DNA of 64,000 bases from Oscillospiraceae bacterium (lineage in GTDB: Bacteria > Bacillota > Clostridia > Saccharofermentanales > Saccharofermentanaceae), in contig CACZMA010000004.1 in the NCBI GenBank assembly GCA_902782125.1, positions 248,001-312,000 on the forward strand, given 5' to 3'. The notes under the pieces were generated by a model that ran no database searches, was not told the origin of the DNA, and saw only the letters and a list, made by a program, of their open reading frames with translations. Made by a program: the position numbers and the translations under genes. Below, in pieces: positions 28,127-36,597 of this stretch. Numbering within the stretch: the stretch's first letter is position 1; each line of letters starts with the position of its first letter.

Positions 28127-29512
28127 TTATTTCTTTCTCTTCTCGATAGGAATGTACTTAACTCTGTCCTGTACGCACTTATAAGCAGGACGGATGATCT
28201 TGCCGTGATTTGTGAGCTCTTCGATCCTGTGTGCAGACCATCCGGAGATCCTGGCGATGGCAAACAGGGGAGTATAGAGTTCAGTCGGAAGACCGAGCAT
28301 AGAGTATACGAATCCGCTGTAGAAGTCGATGTTTGCAGAGACGCCCTTGTAGATGTGTCTCTCAGCCGCGATAAGTTCAGCTGCAAGTCTCTCGACTCTC
28401 TCATAGAAGGCAAATTCCTTGGAACGGCCCTTCTCTGCGGACAGCTGTTTGACGTAGTTCTTGAAGATGACTGCTCTCGGATCTGATATCGAATAGACGG
28501 CGTGCCCCATACCATAGATAACACCTGTCTTATCGAATGCCTCTTTGTTAAGGATCTTCTCGAGATATCTGAGGATCATGTCCTCATCTTCCCAGTCAGT
28601 GATGTTCTTCTCGAGTTCCTTGAACATCTTGATGACCTGGATATTCGCACCGCCGTGCTTGGGTCCCTTAAGTGAACAGAGGGCAGCAGCGATTGCAGAA
28701 TAAGTATCCGTGCCGGAACTTGTAACTACGTGTGTTGTGAACGTGGAATTGTTACCGCCGCCGTGTTCAGCATGCAGGATAAGCGCGACATCAAGAATCT
28801 TAGCTTCAAGCGGCGTGTACTTGTTGTCGGGCCTTAACATATAGAGAATATTCTCTGCGATCGACAGATCATGCCTCGGACGGTGAACTACCAGAGAATC
28901 CTTATCGATGTAATACTGCATGGCATCGTAGCTGTGAACGGCGATCTGAGGGAAGACCGCGATCAGCTCTAAGGACTGACGCAGTACATTGGGGATGGAC
29001 AGATCCATCGGCTGTGTATCGTATGCATAGAGATTCAGGACCGCTCTGGCGATGTTGTTCATGAGATCGGCAGAAGGCTTCTGCATGATAACATCCCTGA
29101 AAAAGTTCTTGGGCATACGCGATCTGGAATGTGCAAGAAGTGTCCTGAAATCAGTAAGTTCCTTTGCGGTAGGAAGCTTTCCGAACAAGATCAGATATGT
29201 GGCTTCCTCGAATCCGCAGTGCATGTCTTCAGGCTGACCTGCAATGAGATCTTTGACATTGATGCCCCTGTAGAAGAGCTCGCCGTCAGCCGGCTCAGTA
29301 ACGCCGTTAACGGTCTTGGTGGCATTGATCTCGGATATTCTCGTAAGACCGGTCAGGACACCCTTACCCTTAAGGTCCCTTAGGCCGCGTTTAACGTCAT
29401 ACTTGGTATAGAGTTCAGAATCAATACTGATAGATGTGCAGATCTCGGCGAGTTTATTGATCTCAGGCGTGATCTTTGAATAGCTGTTGGAGTAACTGCT
29501 GCTTGTGGTCAT
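28127..29512 (-). CDS. gltA: Citrate synthase
   Basis: Condenses oxaloacetate and acetyl-CoA. The 461-residue protein matches the larger clostridial type. Visible: the N-terminal RGLRDLKGKGVLTGLTRIS, ILHAEHGGGNNSTFTTHV with the first catalytic His region, KGPKHGGANIQV, and GHAVYSISDPRA with the second catalytic His. A GGAGG site precedes the ATG. The gap upstream holds a 6+7+6 inverted repeat. It probably feeds glutamate synthesis through a partial TCA branch, as there are no other cycle genes in view. Confidence 0.93.
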   Translation of the reverse strand: MTTSSSYSNSYSKITPEINKLAEICTSISIDSELYTKYDVKRGLRDLKGKGVLTGLTRISEINATKTVNGVTEPADGELFYRGINVKDLIAGQPEDMHCGFEEATYLILFGKLPTAKELTDFRTLLAHSRSRMPKNFFRDVIMQKPSADLMNNIARAVLNLYAYDTQPMDLSIPNVLRQSLELIAVFPQIAVHSYDAMQYYIDKDSLVVHRPRHDLSIAENILYMLRPDNKYTPLEAKILDVALILHAEHGGGNNSTFTTHVVTSSGTDTYSAIAAALCSLKGPKHGGANIQVIKMFKELEKNITDWEDEDMILRYLEKILNKEAFDKTGVIYGMGHAVYSISDPRAVIFKNYVKQLSAEKGRSKEFAFYERVERLAAELIAAERHIYKGVSANIDFYSGFVYSMLGLPTELYTPLFAIARISGWSAHRIEELTNHGKIIRPAYKCVQDRVKYIPIEKRKK

Positions 29513-29538
29513 AGTAAACCTCCGTATCTCTTGAAATT

Positions 29539-29557
29539 CGATATTATCCCTATATCG
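29539..29557. promoter_or_regulatory. Short inverted repeat upstream of citrate synthase
   Basis: CGATAT (29539-29544) and ATATCG (29552-29557) flank 7 bp, about 27-45 bp before the citrate synthase ATG. It could be an operator overlapping the promoter. AT-rich palindromes of this size arise by chance, so confidence is low. Confidence 0.25.
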
Positions 29558-29594
29558 TGAAGTTATTATATTGTAATTGACTAAAGTGATTATT

Positions 29595-30296
29595 TCAAAT
29601 GAGGAAGCCGCCGTTGACTCCGATTATCTGTCCGGTAATGTAAGAAGCCTTATCCGAAGACAGGAAATACATAACTTCGGCAACTTCTTCCGGGGTACCC
29701 AGTCTGCCAAGCGGAGTATCTTCAGCGATCGCAGCTTTGTCAGCCTCAGAATAGCAGGACATCATGTCAGTCTCGATGGTTCCGGGAGAGACTGCATTGA
29801 CTCTGATACCGGAGGGCCCGAGCTCCTTGGCAAGCGATTTTACATAAGCATCAATTGCGCCTTTGCTGGCGGAATACAGAGCCTCACAAGAAGCACCGGT
29901 CTGACCCCACATGGAAGACACTGCGAGAATAACGCCTTTTTTGGCTTCTACCATCTTGGGAATGACGCAGTGCGACAGATTATAGAAGCCTCCGAAATTA
30001 ACATCCATGACCTCACGGTAATCCGTATGGTCAGTATCCTGCGACAGGGAAGTAAGGGAGACACCTGCATTCGAGATGAGCACATCGATATTACCGAAAC
30101 TCATGCACGCTGCTTCTATGGCATCTTTTACCTGCTCGGGGTCGGAAACGTCACATTTGTAAGGATAGATAGAGTCAGTCTCGAAGTCCGTATTCGTATG
30201 GTACAGATAAGAGACCTTATATCCGTTGGATGCAAAGATCTCGGCGCAGGCTCTTCCGATTCCACGTGAGCCTCCGGATATCAACATATGCGGCAT
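29595..30296 (-). CDS. Short-chain dehydrogenase/reductase, FabG-like
   Basis: A 233-residue classical SDR: nucleotide loop GGSRGIGRAC near 8-17, SNAGVS near 82-87, catalytic Ser in VSSMWG, YSASKGAIDAY with Tyr/Lys near 141-145, and SPGTIETDM. The C-terminal YITGQIIGVNGGFLI is typical of 3-oxoacyl-ACP reductases, but no fatty-acid genes are near, so the substrate is open. It lies upstream of citrate synthase on the same strand, about 80 nt away, and faces away from a membrane-anchored protein gene. Confidence 0.88.
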   Translation of the reverse strand: MPHMLISGGSRGIGRACAEIFASNGYKVSYLYHTNTDFETDSIYPYKCDVSDPEQVKDAIEAACMSFGNIDVLISNAGVSLTSLSQDTDHTDYREVMDVNFGGFYNLSHCVIPKMVEAKKGVILAVSSMWGQTGASCEALYSASKGAIDAYVKSLAKELGPSGIRVNAVSPGTIETDMMSCYSEADKAAIAEDTPLGRLGTPEEVAEVMYFLSSDKASYITGQIIGVNGGFLI

Positions 30297-30404
30297 ACTA
30301 TCACTTCCTTATACTTGATATGCACATATTCTAACATCTAAAAAACCGCTATCCAAATCGTATGTTTGAGTTATAATAGCAACGGTTGAAAGTGAGGGAT
30401 GATC

Positions 30405-31178
30405 ATGTCTGAGAATACACCCGCTGAAGAATTCAGCAATCTTAGCTTTGTTGATAAGTGCAAGAAGGATCCTGTCATTCCTGTTTGTTTTGCATTGGCT
30501 GTTTTGAGCATAGTCGGAGCAGCGATCTACTTTATCCTTCCGTTCAGGACACCTGCCATGAACTTCACACTGGATGACTTCAAGACAAGCTATGAGTCCA
30601 CGGAGATATACAAGGGCCTGTTTGTGAATTTTGGTGTTGATATTACTCCGGTAACTTATATTGATACCTCTGCAGCGCCGGGTGAATTCACCGGTATGTA
30701 TACTGACGATAACTTCGGTGAACTGTCCATGACAGAATTTGATTCTAACTGTGATTATTTCCAGGTTGCTCTCAACAGTGAACTGATCACCCTCATGCAG
30801 GGAAGCACCAGAAAGGTTGACGGCAAGATAACTTCGCTCAGATTCATCACCAAATACGGCGGTGAACCTACTTACATGACATACTATTATGCGTGTGTAC
30901 TCCAGAGCCTTTATCCTGATATTGATTCTAACCAGGCTGTCAGCTTATTTGCCGATCTTCTTCAGAAATACGACATTAACACACAGGGGAAATACACTGT
31001 CATGGGTGATTATGCATACAGGTTGATGTATATCCCTGCAAACGGCGGCAACTATTTTGCTTTTGATGTTGTTCCTTCTGCGGGCCTGAAGGACAGTGAT
31101 ATCTCTGCTACGATCCCTGTAGATGAGATAGTTTCTGCATCTGTTGCAGCTTCAGAGACGGAAGTGCCCACTGCTTAA
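30405..31178 (+). CDS. Membrane-anchored extracytoplasmic protein of unknown function
   Basis: A 257-residue protein with a short cytoplasmic head, one hydrophobic segment (about 25-47, PVCFALAVLSIVGAAIYFILP) and an outer domain of about 200 residues with no recognised motif. The second ATG (30405) is preferred because GAGGG is 6 nt upstream. A TATAAT box lies at 30372-30377. The outer domain is rich in Thr/Tyr/Asp and ends in a low-complexity Ala/Ser/Glu tail. A bidirectional terminator follows. It is monocistronic, between an SDR and tRNA-Trp; no function is offered. Confidence 0.75.
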   Translation: MSENTPAEEFSNLSFVDKCKKDPVIPVCFALAVLSIVGAAIYFILPFRTPAMNFTLDDFKTSYESTEIYKGLFVNFGVDITPVTYIDTSAAPGEFTGMYTDDNFGELSMTEFDSNCDYFQVALNSELITLMQGSTRKVDGKITSLRFITKYGGEPTYMTYYYACVLQSLYPDIDSNQAVSLFADLLQKYDINTQGKYTVMGDYAYRLMYIPANGGNYFAFDVVPSAGLKDSDISATIPVDEIVSASVAASETEVPTA

Positions 31179-31211
31179 ATTACATTCTCGTTGCAATGAC
31201 ATTAAAAAACA

Positions 31212-31241
31212 AAAACCGCCTTCTGCAAGGCGGTTTTATGT
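31212..31241. terminator. Bidirectional terminator
   Basis: AAAACCGCCTT (31212-31222) pairs perfectly with AAGGCGGTTTT (31227-31237) around CTGC. A and T runs on the two sides let it stop both the plus-strand orphan protein gene and the minus-strand tRNA-Trp. Confidence 0.88.
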
Positions 31242-31243
31242 TT

Positions 31244-31318
31244 TGGCAGGGGAGACACGATTCGAACGCGCAACCGGCGGTTTTGGAGACCGCTGCTCTA
31301 CCGTTGAGCCACTCCCCT
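31244..31318 (-). tRNA. tRNA-Trp (CCA anticodon), CCA end encoded
   Basis: The minus strand reads AGGGGAG as the 5' acceptor strand and CTCCCCT as its partner, a G discriminator and genomic CCA (31244-31246). The D-arm GCTCAACGGTAGAGC and T-arm GTTCGAATC are normal, and the anticodon loop CTCCAAA carries CCA for tryptophan. A consensus promoter lies just upstream. Confidence 0.96.
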
Positions 31319-31331
31319 AGAGCACTTAAGC

Positions 31332-31360
31332 ATTTTATTCATTGGTTTGCACTATGTCAA
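31332..31360 (-). promoter_or_regulatory. Promoter of tRNA-Trp
   Basis: On the minus strand, TTGACA (31360-31355) and TAAAAT (31337-31332) are 17 bp apart, which puts the start about 7 nt before the mature tRNA. Confidence 0.8.
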
Positions 31361-31418
31361 GTGTAATGTTAAGATTTACTTCATCCGAATTCTTTTTATT
31401 AATTAAGGGGTAAATAAT

Positions 31419-32219
31419 ATGAGACTCGCAGTTATCGGAACAGGCAATATGGGCAAAGCCCTTGTCGGCGGATTTATTTCCGGCGGTATTTTCAAGCCTG
31501 AAGAGATCAATTGTTATGACGTATATGAGCAGGCTGCAGTACAGGCCTCCGAGATGCTCGGTATCAACAAGTGCAGCTCTGCTTCCGAAGCTGTATCAGG
31601 CTGTGATTATGTGCTTATGGCTGTAAAGCCCGTGCATTTTGATGATGCCCTTAAGGGAATTAAGGATGACCTTGCAGACAGCGCCATAATCCTGTCCATT
31701 GCTGCCGCTGTTACATGCGACAGGATCAAGGGTATCCTTGGTGACCGCAAGTTCGTAAGGATTATGCCCAACACACCTGCACAGGTCGGTGCGGGCGTAT
31801 CAGCCGTCTGTCCCGTAGGACTTACTGAAGAAGAGACCGGTTTTGTCAAAGATCTTCTCGCTACATGCGGAGAGGTGATCCTTTGCGATGAGAAGACTCT
31901 GGATGCGATTGGATGCGTATCCGGTACGGGTCCTGCTTATGTAATGCTCTTTATCGAAGCTCTTGCCGATGCTGCCGTAAGCCTTGGCATCAAGAGAGAT
32001 GATGCTCTTAAGATCGCTGCAGGTACCGTTATGGGATCCGGTAAGCTCTGCCTTGATACGGGCAAGAATCCCGCAGTTCTCAAAGATATGGTTTGTTCTC
32101 CGGGCGGAACCACCATTGCAGGTGTTATGGCTCTCGAGGAGAACGGATTCAGGAATGCTGCCATCAAATCAGTCTTAGCTGCTTATGATAAGACTCTGGA
32201 GATGCAGAAGAAGAGCTGA
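31419..32219 (+). CDS. proC: Pyrroline-5-carboxylate reductase
   Basis: Last step of proline synthesis, reducing P5C with NAD(P)H. The 266-residue protein has the N-terminal Rossmann loop GTGNMGKALVGG near 7-18, VRIMPNTPAQVGAG near 115-128 and the dimer/active-site region SGTGPAYV with the C-terminal MVCSPGGTTIAGV. The stop shares one base with rnhA's ATG, starting a tightly packed run proC-rnhA-nudix-ftsK-pncC-murJ. Confidence 0.95.
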   Translation: MRLAVIGTGNMGKALVGGFISGGIFKPEEINCYDVYEQAAVQASEMLGINKCSSASEAVSGCDYVLMAVKPVHFDDALKGIKDDLADSAIILSIAAAVTCDRIKGILGDRKFVRIMPNTPAQVGAGVSAVCPVGLTEEETGFVKDLLATCGEVILCDEKTLDAIGCVSGTGPAYVMLFIEALADAAVSLGIKRDDALKIAAGTVMGSGKLCLDTGKNPAVLKDMVCSPGGTTIAGVMALEENGFRNAAIKSVLAAYDKTLEMQKKS

Positions 32220-32662
32220 TGACTGATATCTCTGACGTTGTAATCTATACCGACGGTGCTTGTTCCGGTAATCCCGGTCCGGGCGGTTGGGCTGCCATAC
32301 TTATGGCCGGCGGTGCCAAGAAGGAACTGTCAGGCGGAGAAGCCAATACCACCAACAACCGTATGGAACTTATGGGTGTTATCTCAGGCCTTAAGGCTCT
32401 TACCAGACCCTGTAATGTCGAAGTCCACAGTGATAGCGCTTATGTTGTTAATGCTTTCAGCCAGAACTGGATAGGGAAGTGGGCTTCCAACGGATGGAAG
32501 AACAGTGCCAAGGCCGATGTGGCTAATACCGATCTTTGGAAGGAACTTCTTGAACTTACGAAGATACATAATGTTACTTTCGTTAAGGTCAAGGGGCATG
32601 CCGATAATGAATATAACAACAGATGCGACGAACTCGCAGTAATGGAATCTAAGAAATTCTGA
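32219..32662 (+). CDS. rnhA: Ribonuclease HI
   Basis: Cuts the RNA strand of RNA-DNA hybrids. The 147-residue protein is the single-domain type. Catalytic acids: D in VIYTDGACSGNPGPGGWA near 10, E in NNRMEL near 50, D in VHSDSAYV near 72, and the C-terminal KGHADNEYNNRCDELA with His and Asp. The start overlaps proC by one base. Confidence 0.95.
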   Translation: MTDISDVVIYTDGACSGNPGPGGWAAILMAGGAKKELSGGEANTTNNRMELMGVISGLKALTRPCNVEVHSDSAYVVNAFSQNWIGKWASNGWKNSAKADVANTDLWKELLELTKIHNVTFVKVKGHADNEYNNRCDELAVMESKKF

Positions 32663-32675
32663 GGAATAAGGATCA

Positions 32676-33236
32676 ATGGGACAGATCAATTGCAGTGACG
32701 ATATGCTCTACGAGAAGAAGATATCAGAGAAAGATATCTTCGACGGACGTGTCTTCAAAGTTAAGGTAAGACAGATCGAGACCCCGGAGGGCAAGCCTTC
32801 CACCAGGGAGCTGGTCTTCCATAACGGCGGTGCTTGTGTGCTGCCCGTTGATGATGAACAGAACGTATATCTGGTAAAGCAGTTCAGATCTCCTTTTGAG
32901 CGGGTCCTCCTTGAGGCTCCGGCAGGTAAGATCGATCCTGGAGAAGAACCTCTTACAACTGCCACGAGAGAGATTACAGAAGAGACAGGTCTTACTGCCG
33001 CTGAGATCGAGCCGATTGGTACCATGATCGCCACACCGGGTTATTGTTCCGAGATAATCTATCTCTATATCGCTACCGGACTTACTTATGTTGGCGGTGA
33101 GCCTGATCCGAGCGAATATCTCTCAACGGTTAAGATGCCGCTTGCCGAGGCACTTGAACTTGCCGACAAGGGTGAGATCGAGGATGGCAAGACTCTCATC
33201 GCCATCTACAGAGCAGCCAGGAGGTTTGGTCTTTGA
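32676..33236 (+). CDS. Nudix hydrolase, ADP-ribose pyrophosphatase-like
   Basis: Hydrolyses nucleoside diphosphates linked to another moiety. The 186-residue protein holds a complete Nudix box, beginning GKIDPGEEP near 90 and continuing ATREITEETGL with the metal-binding glutamates. EAPAGKIDPGE before the box and the later IATPGYCSE are typical of NudF-type ADP-ribose pyrophosphatases. Its TGA lies within TTGA, the start of ftsK. Confidence 0.88.
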   Translation: MGQINCSDDMLYEKKISEKDIFDGRVFKVKVRQIETPEGKPSTRELVFHNGGACVLPVDDEQNVYLVKQFRSPFERVLLEAPAGKIDPGEEPLTTATREITEETGLTAAEIEPIGTMIATPGYCSEIIYLYIATGLTYVGGEPDPSEYLSTVKMPLAEALELADKGEIEDGKTLIAIYRAARRFGL

Positions 33237-36121
33237 ACCGAATTGAGGAACATAGAGAAGTAACCGGTATCGTACTGTTTTTTATGGCAGTAGTGGTTAT
33301 GCTGTTCTTCTATCTTCCTGTTACTTTCACGGGAGTTCTCGGTGAGGTCGCTAAGGCTTTCTTCATGGGACTGTTCGGGTTCACCGCTTATGCCATACCT
33401 GTATATCTGCTATATGCTGCCATTGATTTCTTCTTCGAGAAGAGAGCGGGCGTATCAAAGATCAGAGTAGTATCAGTTATCCTGTTCCTGATATCGATAT
33501 CTTCGCTCCTTGCGCTTATAACAATGGATATCGCTTATATTTCAGCATTATCTTCTGAAGGAGATAAGGTCATTGCCACCAAAGCTCTGGATCTTCTCTG
33601 GCGTTCCGGTTCTGATGCTTCTCTTATCCAGAATACCGCACTTGCCATGAAGGTCATCCCCGGCGGTATCATCGGCGGTTCGATCGCAATTGGCCTTAAT
33701 ATGATTACGGGTAAGGCCATAGGCATTATCCTGATCTGTGTATTCCTGCTGGCTCAGATAGTTACCGTTTTCCATATCTCCATTAAGAGAGCAGCAAAAC
33801 AGACAGTCAATATGATCGGTAAGACTGCACAGAAGGCTTATACGAGAGTTACGGCTCCTGTGAAGAATACAAATACTTACGCCCGTCCCGTATCCGGCAC
33901 AACGGTAATGACCTACGGTCAGAATCCTACTCCTTATCCGGCTCAGACTCAGACAAGCGCATCACCGTTTGTAAATACGGGCAGGACTAAGCCCGTTAAC
34001 AGATATCCGGCTCCTTCCGTAGGAAGCGATCCTTTTGGTTCCAGATTCCCCATCGATGCGGCATCTGGGTTTACCGATGTTGAGAGGATGGGTCTGGCGA
34101 GCAATGAAGAAATTTCCAGAGATACAATCAACTTTAACGGCAGAGATTATAACACCAATGAAGAGCATCCGACTGCTGATTTCAATTACAATGCAGAACC
34201 AAAGAATGCTCCCATAAGGATGAAGAAGCAGCAGAAGGAACTGTCTTTCCTCAAGGACAATTCACAGGATGATTTCTACGATCTGACGCCTCAGCAGATG
34301 AGCTCACCTGAACCTGAGGAACCTCTTGAAGACATGCCTTCTGAGATAATAGAAGATGATTCCAACGGCAACGATTACGATTATTCAAGAAGTGTCAGAA
34401 GACCTTATGTGGATCCTTCAATATTTGGCGGTGAAGTTGCCCCTGCCGAAGAATCCATTGCAATCAATGCTTCCAATGCAGTTGAAGGATACAGCGAGAC
34501 AGAAGGTAGGATGTTCAAGACTTCAAATTCTGCCAAGCCTGTTCAGAGAAATAGTTCCGTTAATTTCGGTGATCCCGGAAAAGCAACACGCGCCATAGAT
34601 AACACAGGCAGGGCATATCAGATCAGAGGATACAAACCAGCTCCCACAAAGCTTCTTGCCGAAGATATCAAGGAGATAACTGACCCTAATACCAATAAGG
34701 AACTTCGCGAGAGTGCGAATAAGCTCGTAGAGACACTGGCAAGCTTCGGAATCAACGATACCAAGGTCATCAATATCATTCACGGACCATCGATCACAAG
34801 ATTTGAGCTCACGATCCCTGCAGGCGTTAAGGTCTCGAGAGTTACTCAGCTCAAAGATGACATCATGCTCGCTATGGCTGCGATCTCCATAAGGATCGAA
34901 GCGCCTATCCCGGGCAAGAGCGCCATCGGTATCGAGCTTCCCAACAAGAAGGCGACGCCGGTACACCTCAGAAGCCTTGTAGAGACAAAGGAATTCAGGC
35001 AGTCCGAGCCTCTCAGCGTTGCTCTCGGAAGGGACATTCCCGGAAGACCTATCTACTGCAATCTCGCGAAAATGCCTCACCTCATGATCGCAGGTTCCAC
35101 CGGTTCCGGTAAGTCCGTATGTATCAATTCGATACTGTCCAGTATCCTTGTCCATGCTTCGCCCAACGACGTCAGGATGATCCTCATCGACCCTAAGGTC
35201 GTAGAGCTCTCTGTATATAACGGCATCCCTCATCTTATCAGTCCTGTCATTACTGACTGTAAGAAGGCTGCAGGTGCTCTTAACTGGGCCGTTGCCGAGA
35301 TGCAGAGAAGATATAAGCTCTTCGAGATCGCTCAGGTCAGGGATATCAAGAGTTATAACGCCAAGTGCGATGAGCACGGTGAACCTTATAACAAGATTCC
35401 GTTGATCCTTATCGTAATCGACGAGCTTGCTGAACTCATGATGGTCGCTTCCAAAGAAGTCGAGACATATATCTCAAGACTTGCAGCACTTGCAAGAGCT
35501 GCAGGTCTCCATCTGCTCATTGCCACACAGCGTCCTTCTGTTGATGTCATCACAGGCGTTATCAAGGCTAACATCGGTTCCAGGATCGCATTTGCGGTTA
35601 CTTCCGGTGTCGACTCCAGGACGATCCTCGATCAGTACGGTGCTGAAGAGCTTCTCGGTAAAGGCGATATGCTCTATTCACCGATGACTGCTCCCCAGCC
35701 TGTCAGAGGTCAGGGCGCACTCGTAGAAGATGAGGAAGTAGAAGCAATCGTTGATTTCCTTAACAACAAGTACGGTTCAATGTACGACGAACAGATAATA
35801 AAGGACATCGAGATGGCCGCTCAGGAGCCTGAGAAGGGCGGAAGCAGCGGCAGTTCTTCATCTGACAGCGGAAGTTCCGGTTCAGGGGATAACCTTTTCG
35901 AAGAGGCCGTGGAGATAGTTCTCGAGAACGGTACCGCGAGCGTATCCGTGCTCCAGAGAAGACTCGGCGTCGGCTATCCCCGTGCAGGCAAGCTGATCGA
36001 TGAACTTGAGAAAAAGCATATAATCGGTCCTTACGAAGGAAGCAAGCCTAGGAAGGTCCTTATTACTAGGACCGAATGGCTCGAGATCAAGGCAAAGGGA
36101 GAAGAGAATGGCGGAATGTAA
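33233..36121 (+). CDS. ftsK: DNA translocase FtsK/SpoIIIE
   Basis: ATP-driven pump that clears chromosome termini from the septum. The 962-residue protein starts at TTG, chosen because AGGAGGT lies 7 nt upstream. Four hydrophobic segments (about 12-35, 38-60, 75-100, 135-180) anchor it; a long variable Pro/Gln/Ser-rich linker spans about 200-460; then the alpha/beta motor with Walker A AGSTGSGKSV and IVIDELAELMM; finally a Ser-rich spacer and a winged-helix gamma domain (YPRAGKLIDELE) that reads DNA polarity signals. The end overlaps pncC by 14 nt. Confidence 0.95.
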   Translation: MNRIEEHREVTGIVLFFMAVVVMLFFYLPVTFTGVLGEVAKAFFMGLFGFTAYAIPVYLLYAAIDFFFEKRAGVSKIRVVSVILFLISISSLLALITMDIAYISALSSEGDKVIATKALDLLWRSGSDASLIQNTALAMKVIPGGIIGGSIAIGLNMITGKAIGIILICVFLLAQIVTVFHISIKRAAKQTVNMIGKTAQKAYTRVTAPVKNTNTYARPVSGTTVMTYGQNPTPYPAQTQTSASPFVNTGRTKPVNRYPAPSVGSDPFGSRFPIDAASGFTDVERMGLASNEEISRDTINFNGRDYNTNEEHPTADFNYNAEPKNAPIRMKKQQKELSFLKDNSQDDFYDLTPQQMSSPEPEEPLEDMPSEIIEDDSNGNDYDYSRSVRRPYVDPSIFGGEVAPAEESIAINASNAVEGYSETEGRMFKTSNSAKPVQRNSSVNFGDPGKATRAIDNTGRAYQIRGYKPAPTKLLAEDIKEITDPNTNKELRESANKLVETLASFGINDTKVINIIHGPSITRFELTIPAGVKVSRVTQLKDDIMLAMAAISIRIEAPIPGKSAIGIELPNKKATPVHLRSLVETKEFRQSEPLSVALGRDIPGRPIYCNLAKMPHLMIAGSTGSGKSVCINSILSSILVHASPNDVRMILIDPKVVELSVYNGIPHLISPVITDCKKAAGALNWAVAEMQRRYKLFEIAQVRDIKSYNAKCDEHGEPYNKIPLILIVIDELAELMMVASKEVETYISRLAALARAAGLHLLIATQRPSVDVITGVIKANIGSRIAFAVTSGVDSRTILDQYGAEELLGKGDMLYSPMTAPQPVRGQGALVEDEEVEAIVDFLNNKYGSMYDEQIIKDIEMAAQEPEKGGSSGSSSSDSGSSGSGDNLFEEAVEIVLENGTASVSVLQRRLGVGYPRAGKLIDELEKKHIIGPYEGSKPRKVLITRTEWLEIKAKGEENGGM

Positions 36122-36593
36122 TAGTGATCTCGCTGCACAGGCAGTCGCATTACTTAAGCAAAAAGATCTCAAGCTTGGTTTTGCCGAGAGTCTTACAGGA
36201 GGAATGATATCTTCCGGGATCGTTGATGTCCCCGGCGCTTCAGCTGTATTTAACGGTGCTGTAGTCTCCTATGTAAACGATGTAAAGACAGGCGTTCTCG
36301 GCGTCAGTCCTGATGTCATTGCAGAGCAAACAGAGATATCTTACGAATGTGCCGAACAAATGGCTTCCGGTGCTGCTAAGATACTGTCTGCAGATATTGC
36401 GATATCGGTAACAGGCATCGCAGGTCCCGGCGGAGATCTGCCCGGAAAACCTGTAGGTACCGTATTCATGGGCATATATAACAGGGGAGCAGTTTCTTCG
36501 GTAAGACTGGACCTTTCCGGCGACCGTGATTCCATAAGGAAGCAGACTGCCTCTGAAGCATATAAGAAGATAATCGAATTGGTCAGGGCGTAA
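36108..36593 (+). CDS. pncC: Nicotinamide-nucleotide amidase (CinA C-terminal domain only)
   Basis: Converts nicotinamide mononucleotide to nicotinate mononucleotide in NAD repair. The 161-residue protein corresponds to the C-terminal domain of CinA: GFAESLTGGMISSGIVDVPGAS at the start and VTGIAGPGGDLPGKPVGTV in the middle. The N-terminal MoCF-like ADP-ribose domain of full CinA is not present. Full cinA usually sits just before recA; here murJ lies between. The start overlaps the end of ftsK. Confidence 0.92.
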   Translation: MAECNSDLAAQAVALLKQKDLKLGFAESLTGGMISSGIVDVPGASAVFNGAVVSYVNDVKTGVLGVSPDVIAEQTEISYECAEQMASGAAKILSADIAISVTGIAGPGGDLPGKPVGTVFMGIYNRGAVSSVRLDLSGDRDSIRKQTASEAYKKIIELVRA

Positions 36594-36597
36594 GCAC

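Noticed and set aside
29577..30269. 230-codon plus-strand frame opposite the SDR gene
   Set aside because: Antisense shadow; the SDR has all catalytic motifs.
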